Of a DNA stretch of 64,000 bases, positions 47,726 to 56,302 are shown piece by piece. Source of the DNA: a bacterium. Lineage in GTDB: Bacteria; CAYTYR01; UBA6262. The position numbers and the translations under genes are program-made. A model generated the notes under the pieces. That model had not been told where the DNA came from, ran no database searches, and saw nothing but the letters and a program-made list of their open reading frames with translations. The stretch is from the NCBI GenBank assembly GCA_028712895.1, contig JAQTPL010000003.1:17332-81331 (forward strand). The letters run 5' to 3'. The number at the start of each line of letters is the position of its first letter. Position 1 is the first letter of the stretch.

Positions 47726-49599
47726 AGTTGCTCACCTTTTTTGTCAGTCTTTAAGTACTTCTGGTAGCACCAGGTCAGTATCCAACCGGTCAGGAGTCCC
47801 AGCCACCAGCCGTTAAATACCCGCCAAAAAGAAACAACAAGCGGCGTATGTACATGACAAAAAGTATTAACCAGGGAAAGTTGTCCGACAAAACCAGCTA
47901 CCAGGGCCAGGAAGTTACGGCACTTTTTCAAGCCTAAGTAAATTCCCAGCATTAAGAACGGATGCCCAAAAAATATTTCTTTGGTCCGGGGCCTGACCAA
48001 AAGAAGCTGATCTAACAATAGGCGCGTCTTTTCTTCCGTAGTAGTAACCAGAAGAGCGCCATTATTACCGCTGCGCCATAAATACAGGAGCATACCGGAA
48101 GCAACCAAGGTCACTAATATTAGATGCTTATAGGTGATCGTTTGTTCCCAGAATTTAGCCCAGTGATAATCCCGCTCCTGACGCAGGCTATGCCACAAAA
48201 TCGCCAACAGCGGTAAGACCAAGGCTATTTTAATACCCGAGAAAGACCCGATCTTTTGCCAAAAATAACTGCCAAACAAAAGAGCTGCCACAGTGACTGC
48301 TCCCCCGAAACTGATCAGCGAGGTCAGGCTGAAAATCCTGGCGGTCTTGAAATAACCAGGGCCCAGATCACGTCCTATTTCATTTTGCAGCCAAAGATAA
48401 GCCCAAAACGGGAACAGCAGGCTGGCGGCTAAGGCCAGTACCTTGGCATACCACAGAATTGGCGTTAAAAAAACCAGCAGGCTATGCAAGATCATAAAAA
48501 CAGGGAAGAGGTATTTGTATTTTAATCCAAGGAGCGCAGCCAGGGCCCATACTCCCAAACCAACCAGGCCGATATTCAATTTATTCGTAGTCACAGAGGG
48601 CAGTTCGGCTAACCCATCAAGCTGGTAGCCAGACCTGACCAGGCGTGCGGCAATGCCCTGGATATAGGAAAGGTTGAAATTAAAGACTGTTTCGCTGATC
48701 CCATTAAAATTCCGGGGGAACAACTGGATATATAGCAGCCGGACATTACGTTCTTTGACGGCGCGAGCCCACCGGTCAATCAGGGTCCTTATGGATACTT
48801 TACGTTTTTCGTCTACAATATCCTGGATCTCTTTTCCACTCAGGCTGTGCACCCGCACCACTTTCTGCTGCAACCCGGCGATAGCGGTCAGTTGTGCCAT
48901 GCCCGCCTGGCTGGCAAATTCGACCGAACCGATCTTGGCAGGTATGGACGCAAGAACAGCTGCTGTTTTAAGAATATCATGCGGGTACCCGCTTACTTTT
49001 TTACCGGCAAAAACAATAGCCTGGATATTGGTCCATTCCTTGATCTGGCTTAAGCCGTATAAACCATAGGGACGTAAAACAATATAAAGGCCATGCCGTT
49101 GCGCGCTTTCTAACATCCCCGGGGAAAAGCCCAAACCAAAGGTTTCCTCCACTTCCGGATCAATGACGGTTAGCCTGACGATCCAAAGGCCAGAGTCGGA
49201 AAAAAGAGTAACCTGATCAGCCCTGAGGAAGAGCGAAAATCTGGCGGCAATATTCCCGGCCAGATTTTTTTCAGGGCAAACCACATAGGTGCAACGCGGA
49301 CTGGAATAGACACGGCTATTTTTGTTGCCATATTCTATCCTGATCAGCCCCCGATACTGTAATGAAGCAAGAGTGTCTTCCGTCACACCCAGAGCAGTCC
49401 CGCCCGCTGTTTTGACCGCAGCCAGCGCTTGCTCGAAAGTCATGCCCTGGCTCAACGCCATGGCATACAGCCCGTCAGCATCAATGACCATGGCCACGTT
49501 CTTATTATTTTTTTCCCAGCCATACCGCCGGGCCACCAAGAGCAGGGACCAGAGCAGGCTAATGGCGATAAGAAAGAAGAGAATATATTTTTTGGACAA
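47710..49599 (-). CDS. DUF5693-like multi-pass membrane protein
   Basis: MVIDADGLYAMALSQGMTFEQALAAVKTAGGTALGVTEDTLA...; many TM helices; adjacent to csaB. Confidence 0.7.
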   Translation of the reverse strand: MSKKYILFFLIAISLLWSLLLVARRYGWEKNNKNVAMVIDADGLYAMALSQGMTFEQALAAVKTAGGTALGVTEDTLASLQYRGLIRIEYGNKNSRVYSSPRCTYVVCPEKNLAGNIAARFSLFLRADQVTLFSDSGLWIVRLTVIDPEVEETFGLGFSPGMLESAQRHGLYIVLRPYGLYGLSQIKEWTNIQAIVFAGKKVSGYPHDILKTAAVLASIPAKIGSVEFASQAGMAQLTAIAGLQQKVVRVHSLSGKEIQDIVDEKRKVSIRTLIDRWARAVKERNVRLLYIQLFPRNFNGISETVFNFNLSYIQGIAARLVRSGYQLDGLAELPSVTTNKLNIGLVGLGVWALAALLGLKYKYLFPVFMILHSLLVFLTPILWYAKVLALAASLLFPFWAYLWLQNEIGRDLGPGYFKTARIFSLTSLISFGGAVTVAALLFGSYFWQKIGSFSGIKIALVLPLLAILWHSLRQERDYHWAKFWEQTITYKHLILVTLVASGMLLYLWRSGNNGALLVTTTEEKTRLLLDQLLLVRPRTKEIFFGHPFLMLGIYLGLKKCRNFLALVAGFVGQLSLVNTFCHVHTPLVVSFWRVFNGWWLGLLTGWILTWCYQKYLKTDKKGEQLCLKF

Positions 49600-51060
49600 T
49601 TATGAATTTTCCTTTTTAGCCGCGGCTTTTTTATACAGGTCAATATATTCAGGAATAACTTTTTCCCAGGAGAAATCGCTTTTCAACCCGTTCGCGACTA
49701 CTTTATTCCAATCAGCCTTTTTTTGGTACAACGCCAACGCCCTTTTGACCGCCTGGATCAAACTTGACGCATTATAATCCTTGAACGAAATACCATTGCC
49801 TTTCCCGGTTGAGGAACTGAATTCCTTTATAGTATCAGCCAAACCGCCTGTTTCATGGACTATAGGCACAGTCCCATATTTGAGCGAGATCAACTGCCCC
49901 AAGCCGCAGGGCTCAAAATAAGACGGCATCAGGAACATATCACAGCCAGCGTAGATCTGATGCGCCACCTTATTATCAAAACCGATGTTAATGAAGGTCT
50001 TCTTAGGATATTTCCTGCCGATCGTAGTAAACAATCCCTGCAGGTCAGCATCGCCTTTTCCCAGCAGCACGAACTGGAAATCAAGTTTCATCAATTCGTT
50101 CATAGCTTCGCCCAGTATATCAAATCCTTTTTGCGGATCCAGCCGGGAGACAATGCCGATCACCGGGGTTTTGCTGTTATATGGCAATTTGCAGCTTTCC
50201 AGGAATAGCTTTTTGCCTTCTTCTTTTTTGGCTATGGTTTTAAGGTCATAATTCACCGGCACGAATTTATCGGTTTTAGGATCCCATTCATCATAGTCGA
50301 TGCCGTTGATGATGCCATACAAATCTGCCTGCCGGTTCAGTAATACGCCATCCAGTCCGCGGCCAAATTCCGGGGTCAGTATCTCTTGGGCATATTTTTT
50401 ACTGACCGTGGTCACAATATCACTGTACACAATGCCGCCCTTCAGGATGCACATATTGCCGTAAAACTCCAGTTTCTCCGGCGTAAACTCTTCGACTGAA
50501 ACACCGGTCAGGAACATGGCTTCACGCGGGTAAGAACCCTGGTAGGCAAGATTATGAATAGTGAAGACCGTCGCTGTTTTAGCGAAAAAAGCATCATATT
50601 TATAGCTGGTCTTCAGATAGGTCGGAACCATGCCGACCTGCCAGTCATGCGCGTGGATGATATCCGGCTGGAAATCGATCGCTTTTAAGGCTTCCAGCAC
50701 GGCATGAGAGAAAAAGATAAATCTTTCGCCATTATCTTCATAATCGCCGTTAGCGGTACGGTATAATTCATCCCGGTCAAAATAGCCGGGGTTATCAATG
50801 AAATAGACTGGAATGCCTTCTACTTTAGTGGAAACCTGGATATTCGCTTTTTCGATCTTTTCCCCGACCGGTACCTGGAGGTCCTGATAAACAGTCTTGA
50901 GAGCATATGTTTTGGCGTCCACTTTTTTATACTTAGGCAAAAAGACAACTACCTTGTGTCCTTCTTTTTTCAAGATCTTGGCTAAAGCTCCGGCTACATC
51001 GGCCAGTCCGCCAGTCTTGACAAAAGGCACGCATTCTGAAGCGGTAATGACGATCTTCAT
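49600..51060 (-). CDS. glgA: Glycogen synthase GlgA
   Basis: MKIVITASECVPFVKTGGLADVAGALAK; DIIHAHDWQ; FLMPSYFEPCGLGQLISLKYGTVPIVHETGGLADTI. Confidence 0.97.
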   Translation of the reverse strand: MKIVITASECVPFVKTGGLADVAGALAKILKKEGHKVVVFLPKYKKVDAKTYALKTVYQDLQVPVGEKIEKANIQVSTKVEGIPVYFIDNPGYFDRDELYRTANGDYEDNGERFIFFSHAVLEALKAIDFQPDIIHAHDWQVGMVPTYLKTSYKYDAFFAKTATVFTIHNLAYQGSYPREAMFLTGVSVEEFTPEKLEFYGNMCILKGGIVYSDIVTTVSKKYAQEILTPEFGRGLDGVLLNRQADLYGIINGIDYDEWDPKTDKFVPVNYDLKTIAKKEEGKKLFLESCKLPYNSKTPVIGIVSRLDPQKGFDILGEAMNELMKLDFQFVLLGKGDADLQGLFTTIGRKYPKKTFINIGFDNKVAHQIYAGCDMFLMPSYFEPCGLGQLISLKYGTVPIVHETGGLADTIKEFSSSTGKGNGISFKDYNASSLIQAVKRALALYQKKADWNKVVANGLKSDFSWEKVIPEYIDLYKKAAAKKENS

Positions 51061-51077
51061 CCCGTTAGACCTCCTTG

Positions 51078-52076
51078 TTATAGTTCAGCTTCTCTTAAGT
51101 ATTTGGTAGCATCTTCCGGCAGAGTCGGATTAATATGGAACCCGGTGCCCCATTCAAAACCAGCAACCTTGGTCAGTTTAGGGATGATCTCGATGTGCCA
51201 GTGATAATAAGGTAAATTATTCATGTTGCAGGGAGAATTATGTAAAATAAAATTATAGGCCGGGTTAACCAGCACTTTATCCATCCGCAGCAGGATATCT
51301 TTCAAGATCGAGGCCAGGGAAGTAACTTCCTTTTTCTGGATGTCTTCAAAACAGCAAGAGTGTTTTTTGGGCATAATCCAGGTCTCAAAAGGGAACCGCG
51401 ACGCAAAAGGAGCAATGGCGATATGCGCGTCATTCTCGCCGACCAGGCGCACTTTAGAGCCAATTTCCTGTTTGACGATGTCGCAATAGACGCAGCGTTC
51501 TTTATAATCATAATATTTTTTACTGCCGGCAACTTCCTCATTAACCCGCTTTGGGATAATTGGGGTGGCGATCAGCTGGGAATGGGAATGCAATAATGTG
51601 GCTCCAGCCGAAAAACCGTGATTCTTAAAGATCAGGATATATTCAAAACGGGAATCCTTTTTTAAATCAACGATCCGGTCGCGATAGACCCACAAGATCT
51701 CTTCAATATGATTATTCTCCAGCTGGGCCAGAGATTTAGTATGGTCCGGAGTTTCAATAATGACCTCGTGGGCTCCTAAGCCATTCATCTTATCATACAT
51801 ACCTTCGCCGGTCCGGTTCAGCGCACCCTCTATCTGCAGAGCAGGATATTTATTAGGAACCACCCTGACCCACCAACCAGGTTCATTGGGTTTAGACCCA
51901 TTGGACCGATACGCTAATATTTCCGGCGGTGTTTTGCTTTCGTTACCAGTGCAGAATGGGCAATGCTTAAAATCAGCCTGCTCTTCCTGTTTTTCAAACT
52001 CCATTGGTCTCTTTGACCGCTCTGTAGCAATAATAACCCAGCGCCCGATGATCGGGTCTTTTCTCAATTCTGGCAT
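51078..52076 (-). CDS. galT: Galactose-1-phosphate uridylyltransferase
   Basis: ELRKDPIIGRWVIIATERSKRP; FKNHGFSAGATLLHSHSQLIATP; start placed at MPELRK because the upstream ORF extension lies in a repeat. Confidence 0.93.
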   Translation of the reverse strand: MPELRKDPIIGRWVIIATERSKRPMEFEKQEEQADFKHCPFCTGNESKTPPEILAYRSNGSKPNEPGWWVRVVPNKYPALQIEGALNRTGEGMYDKMNGLGAHEVIIETPDHTKSLAQLENNHIEEILWVYRDRIVDLKKDSRFEYILIFKNHGFSAGATLLHSHSQLIATPIIPKRVNEEVAGSKKYYDYKERCVYCDIVKQEIGSKVRLVGENDAHIAIAPFASRFPFETWIMPKKHSCCFEDIQKKEVTSLASILKDILLRMDKVLVNPAYNFILHNSPCNMNNLPYYHWHIEIIPKLTKVAGFEWGTGFHINPTLPEDATKYLREAEL

Positions 52077-52107
52077 TTTTACTCCTATTGTTTTAGTAAG
52101 TTCAAGG

Positions 52108-52160
52108 GTGTAAGTTTTAGAAGTAACTTCCATACTTACTTCCACAACTTATAGCCTATT
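52108..52160. repeat. Intergenic word repeat (family B, copy 2)
   Basis: gtgtaagttttagaagtaacttccatacttacttccacaac. Confidence 0.65.
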
Positions 52161-52209
52161 ACCTATTTAACAATGATATAGAAATCAAGACGGGATTGTC
52201 AAGTGCTAT

Positions 52210-53994
52210 TTAGTTGGTTAAATTAGCCAAAGCCGCCTTAACCGGTACAGAATTTGGATTCAAGGTCAAGGCCTGCCGTAAAGCCTGCTCTGCTGCGGCC
52301 AGCCGGCCATCCTCCAGCAATGCTATTCCCAGCAGATAAAACATTTCTGCATAGCTGAAATCAAGCTCGATCGCGCGGGTATAAGCTACGATGGCCTGGT
52401 CTTTTTCACCCAGACGGAAATAGATGCCTCCCAGGTCATAAGCAACCTCTTTATTCCAGGGATAGAGTTGCAGGGACTGCAGCAGTTCCTGTTCACCAGA
52501 AAGCAAGAGGGAATATTTTTGCTGTTGTTCTGCCGGCGGCGTTTTTTCACTGGCCGCGGCATAATTCATGCCCTTGAAATGATGCCGGGCGGCCTGCAGA
52601 TGCAAGACACTGATCCCGATACACAGGAGCATGAAAGGAATAAGCACTACAGCCCCTGCCCGCCAAAAACCGGAAGCAACCGGCCTGGCCGGATCAGGTA
52701 ACGGCTGCAGGCCAGTGAGCAGCCCGACCAGGCACCAGAAAACCAGGGCTGGTGCAGGAATATGGAATGATACATTAAACATACTATCCACGATCATACC
52801 CATGATCCCGGAAAAAATCCCCAAGGCTAGCAGTTGTTGTGCGCGTGTTATCTTGCTGGTTAACAGTCTTTTTACTTGTCTCGTGAGCACAGAGATAAAA
52901 TATAGACTTAATAGGATACCAGCGGTGCCCAATTCTGCGGCAATCTGCAGTAATTCATTATGGGCATGGTTAGCATGGGTCTGATATAAGGCATAAGCTG
53001 GATCTTTAAGATATGATGCCTGGTAATAAGGATAAAAAAGCTCAAATAAACCCCACCCTTGCCCGGTTAAAGGATGTTGATAAAACATTTCCAGGGAACA
53101 ACACCAAATAAGAAAACGCTGCTGCAAGGAAGTGCCTAAAGCCTGTGGGTTTACTACTGCTTCCAACCTGGAACGCAACAAGTCTTTTTGGCCGGCAAAG
53201 TATACGACAGAACCAGCCAGCACGGCTAACACCAGTAAAGAGATGCTGAATACTTTGATCTCTCGCCGATATCCCAATTTATACAGGTATAGGATAAAGA
53301 GTATAAAAGCCGCAACCAGCCCGGCCAGCGCGCTCCTGGCAGAAGCAGCCAGCAACGTTGTGAACATTAATAAGAATAAGACCGATAAGATGACCTTGCT
53401 GGTTTTAGTTTGCGTATTGAGCCAAAGAGCAGCCACTATGGGAATGATCATGACCAGGAAACTGGACAGGAAAGCCGGATTGCCAAAGGTAGATACTATC
53501 CGGCCTTCAAAATATCTCACCTGTTGTGACCACAATGGTTCAAACCCGAAATATTGCACCAGGCCATACGTGCAAGCTATGACTGCTACGGTTACTAAAA
53601 CATATATAGCTGCCCGCAAAAAACCCTTAACCTGGGAAAAAATAAAAGCCAGGTAATAGACTGACAGGCCGTTCAGGGCCAGGAACACAATATTTTCCAG
53701 CCCCATAACCATGATCGCTGTTCTCCGCCCTTGATTCTGGAACAAAGCCGACAAAAAAGATACCCCGGCCAGAGCCAGCCAACCGATCCAGAAACGATCG
53801 AAAGGAGAGCGGGGAAAAGCTGTACCCTTAAGGCAGATACGGACCAGCGCAAAAAGCAGGATCAGGGCAATACCGCAATTCACGAAAATGCTCTGGACCA
53901 AAAAAGGATTTTTAGTTTGATCGATCAGGAATATCAGCGGGGTGAAAAGTAAAATTGCCAAAAAGAGGACAGCCAGGAAATTATTAAGCTTCAT
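52210..53994 (-). CDS. O-antigen ligase-like membrane protein with C-terminal TPRs
   Basis: RIVSTFGNPAFLSSFLVMIIPI; GWGLFELFYPYYQ; HAHNELLQIAAELGTAGILLSL; TPRs. Confidence 0.85.
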   Translation of the reverse strand: MKLNNFLAVLFLAILLFTPLIFLIDQTKNPFLVQSIFVNCGIALILLFALVRICLKGTAFPRSPFDRFWIGWLALAGVSFLSALFQNQGRRTAIMVMGLENIVFLALNGLSVYYLAFIFSQVKGFLRAAIYVLVTVAVIACTYGLVQYFGFEPLWSQQVRYFEGRIVSTFGNPAFLSSFLVMIIPIVAALWLNTQTKTSKVILSVLFLLMFTTLLAASARSALAGLVAAFILFILYLYKLGYRREIKVFSISLLVLAVLAGSVVYFAGQKDLLRSRLEAVVNPQALGTSLQQRFLIWCCSLEMFYQHPLTGQGWGLFELFYPYYQASYLKDPAYALYQTHANHAHNELLQIAAELGTAGILLSLYFISVLTRQVKRLLTSKITRAQQLLALGIFSGIMGMIVDSMFNVSFHIPAPALVFWCLVGLLTGLQPLPDPARPVASGFWRAGAVVLIPFMLLCIGISVLHLQAARHHFKGMNYAAASEKTPPAEQQQKYSLLLSGEQELLQSLQLYPWNKEVAYDLGGIYFRLGEKDQAIVAYTRAIELDFSYAEMFYLLGIALLEDGRLAAAEQALRQALTLNPNSVPVKAALANLTN

Positions 53995-56078
53995 GGGACG
54001 AGATTCTTGATCACTTTATTGATCTCCGGGTCATTAGGCATAGCTTGCTGCAGTACCCTCAATTCCCGCAGGGCTTCTGTTTTCCTGTTTTGCCGCAGCA
54101 GGACAATGGAAAGATTACGATGGGCATTCAGATTGGCGGCATCAAGCTTGAGCGCCTGGCGATAATAGTTTTCCGCGGCGGGAATCAGGTTTTTCATAAG
54201 ATAAATATTACCAATATTAACGTAGATATCAGAGGCTTGAGGATTAAGCCTGGCAGCTTGTTCAAAATTTTCCAGGGCTTTATCCAGGTTATTCAATTGG
54301 ATAAAAATCATACCGATCCGGTAATAGGTTGATGGATAGACCGGATCCAATTTCAAGGCTTCGCCAAACTCCCGCAAGCTTTCCTGATAGTTTTTTGTCT
54401 TCATATGTACTATGCCGCGCTGGTAATTCACCATGACATAATGCGGCGCCCGGGCAATAACCTCATCATAGCATTGCAAAGCGCGCTGGTCATCTCCCGG
54501 CAACCAACGGTCATTATAGATATTGCCTAAAAAATAGCGACTCATCACGAAAAATGGATTAAGATCAATACTGGTTTGAAATTCATGCATAGCTTCATCC
54601 CAGGCGCGCATTTTCGCATAACCGATACCGTAATTATGACGCACATCAGCCAGCAGGAAGCGGCTATAGATAATGATCGAACCGACCGTGATAACAATGA
54701 TCAAGATCTTGAAAGAAAACAGCCAGGGAGCGGATGAGCTTTTTTTATCCTGGACCGGCAGAACTTTATTCTCTTTCGGGATAGGGATATAGGCCCCGCC
54801 AATAAGGCCTAAAAACAGCCAGAAATAAAAGCCACTGGAAACAAATCTTAAATTAACGCAGAAGAGGTTATGCGCCAGTAATCCTGCCAGCCCAGCCATA
54901 TATCCGGTCAGATAATATACTTCAGGTTTGAGCTGGTATCTGGCCTTGGTCTGTTTCTTAATGACTATAGTCTGGGATAAATATCCTTTGATGCGCTTTA
55001 GTCCCCGGGAAAAAACTGTATAAAGCAGCCAGAGGTATAATCCGATACCAATAAGTCCCTGGTCATTGATGATCTCCAGGTATTCGTTTTCCGGGTGCTG
55101 AGTCTCGGTCTGATGCTTACCTTCGATACGGAATATTTCCCGGTCACGATACGCCGGGTAAAGCAGCCGGAAAGTACCCAACCCATTACCGGTAACAGGA
55201 TTAAGCTTGATCATGTTGATGGTACTACGCCAGGTCAAGAGCCGGAAATGGAGAGAATCTTTTCTTTGCATCGAATACCGGTATACCCCAAAAGCGCTGA
55301 CCAGAATAGCAGTCAGGGTAAACGTAACCAGGTATACCTTTAACCGGCGGCTATGGACGACATACCTCACCATCAGCATGGTAAAAATAGAAATGGACCC
55401 GGCGATGCCCAACCAACCACCCTTGCTGCCGGTGATAAAAAGGCTGACTGTATTAGCGGTAAAAAGCAGACCGTACAGTACCCGGGCTGTTTTATTTTGC
55501 GTGGTAAAAAAATAACTAAGGATCAGCGGACCGGTTAAAACCAGGAAAGCAGCATAAAAATTAGGATTGCCAAATGTGGAAAATACCCGGGTGTTGAACG
55601 CCCCACTCCAGTTAAAAGGATCTTTCCCGAAAAGCTGCATGAAACCATAGATTATAGCGCAGCTAACAGTCACCAATAAGAAATTTGCCAGCACCTTCAT
55701 TTTCCGGTCCTGGCTGAAATAATCACTGACCGCCAGGTAGATACCAGTATAATAGACCAGGCGGATAAACTCATCAATGGCAGACATGGAGCTTTTAAAC
55801 GGGGTTTTAATAAAGACAATAATTCCCCAGAGCAGGTAAAGCAGTACCGGCAAGTCCCAAAACAGGCGTTGTTTGGTAAACCTGCCGTCTTGCAGCGCCC
55901 GGAATAGCCACGTGGCCAGGATAATGGCGCCGCCTATTTGGAAAATGGTGATTTTGATCTGGCAGGAATCGTAGGAAGTCAGGTAAAAGGCCAGGACAAT
56001 AGCCATAACGCAGAAATACATAGTGAAATTCATGATTTTTGCGGCAAATGGAAAGTTTGACTCTTTGGCCAATCCCAT
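53991..56078 (-). CDS. O-antigen ligase-like membrane protein with C-terminal TPRs
   Basis: RVFSTFGNPNFYAAFLVL; GNGLGTFRLLYPAYR; HPENEYLEIINDQGLIGIGLYL; TPRs. Confidence 0.87.
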   Translation of the reverse strand: MGLAKESNFPFAAKIMNFTMYFCVMAIVLAFYLTSYDSCQIKITIFQIGGAIILATWLFRALQDGRFTKQRLFWDLPVLLYLLWGIIVFIKTPFKSSMSAIDEFIRLVYYTGIYLAVSDYFSQDRKMKVLANFLLVTVSCAIIYGFMQLFGKDPFNWSGAFNTRVFSTFGNPNFYAAFLVLTGPLILSYFFTTQNKTARVLYGLLFTANTVSLFITGSKGGWLGIAGSISIFTMLMVRYVVHSRRLKVYLVTFTLTAILVSAFGVYRYSMQRKDSLHFRLLTWRSTINMIKLNPVTGNGLGTFRLLYPAYRDREIFRIEGKHQTETQHPENEYLEIINDQGLIGIGLYLWLLYTVFSRGLKRIKGYLSQTIVIKKQTKARYQLKPEVYYLTGYMAGLAGLLAHNLFCVNLRFVSSGFYFWLFLGLIGGAYIPIPKENKVLPVQDKKSSSAPWLFSFKILIIVITVGSIIIYSRFLLADVRHNYGIGYAKMRAWDEAMHEFQTSIDLNPFFVMSRYFLGNIYNDRWLPGDDQRALQCYDEVIARAPHYVMVNYQRGIVHMKTKNYQESLREFGEALKLDPVYPSTYYRIGMIFIQLNNLDKALENFEQAARLNPQASDIYVNIGNIYLMKNLIPAAENYYRQALKLDAANLNAHRNLSIVLLRQNRKTEALRELRVLQQAMPNDPEINKVIKNLVP

Positions 56079-56107
56079 ACGAATTTACTCCTTCAGCTAA
56101 AAACAAA

Positions 56108-56179
56108 GCCCACGGTCAGGATTGAACTGACGACCTAGCGCTTACGAAGCGCTTGCTCTACCAGCTGAGCTACGTGGGC
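56108..56179 (-). tRNA. tRNA-Thr (CGT anticodon)
   Basis: GCCCACGTAGCTCAGCTGGTAGAGCAAGCGCTTCGTAAGCGCTAGGTCGTCAGTTCAATCCTGACCGTGGGC; cloverleaf closes, anticodon loop TTCGTAA. Confidence 0.95.
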
Positions 56180-56183
56180 ATGC

Positions 56184-56293
56184 AAACACCCCAAACCCCG
56201 CTCAAAGGGGCTCTTGCCCCTATTGCGTTCGGTTGGCGATTTTACTCCGTAAAATCTAAAGCATCAACCTCACTATTACCCCTTGGGGTGTTT
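56184..56293. repeat. About 110-bp element bounded by 11-bp inverted repeats AAACACCCCAA/TTGGGGTGTTT
   Basis: Perfect 11-bp terminal inverted repeats; internal hairpins AAGGGGctcttgCCCCT and GATTTTACtccGTAAAATC. Confidence 0.55.
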
Positions 56294-56302
56294 CCGAAAT
56301 CC

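Noticed and set aside
52077-52145. N-terminal extension of galT ORF
   Set aside because: Extension lies in the intergenic word repeat; conserved GalT start is MPELRKDPIIGRWV
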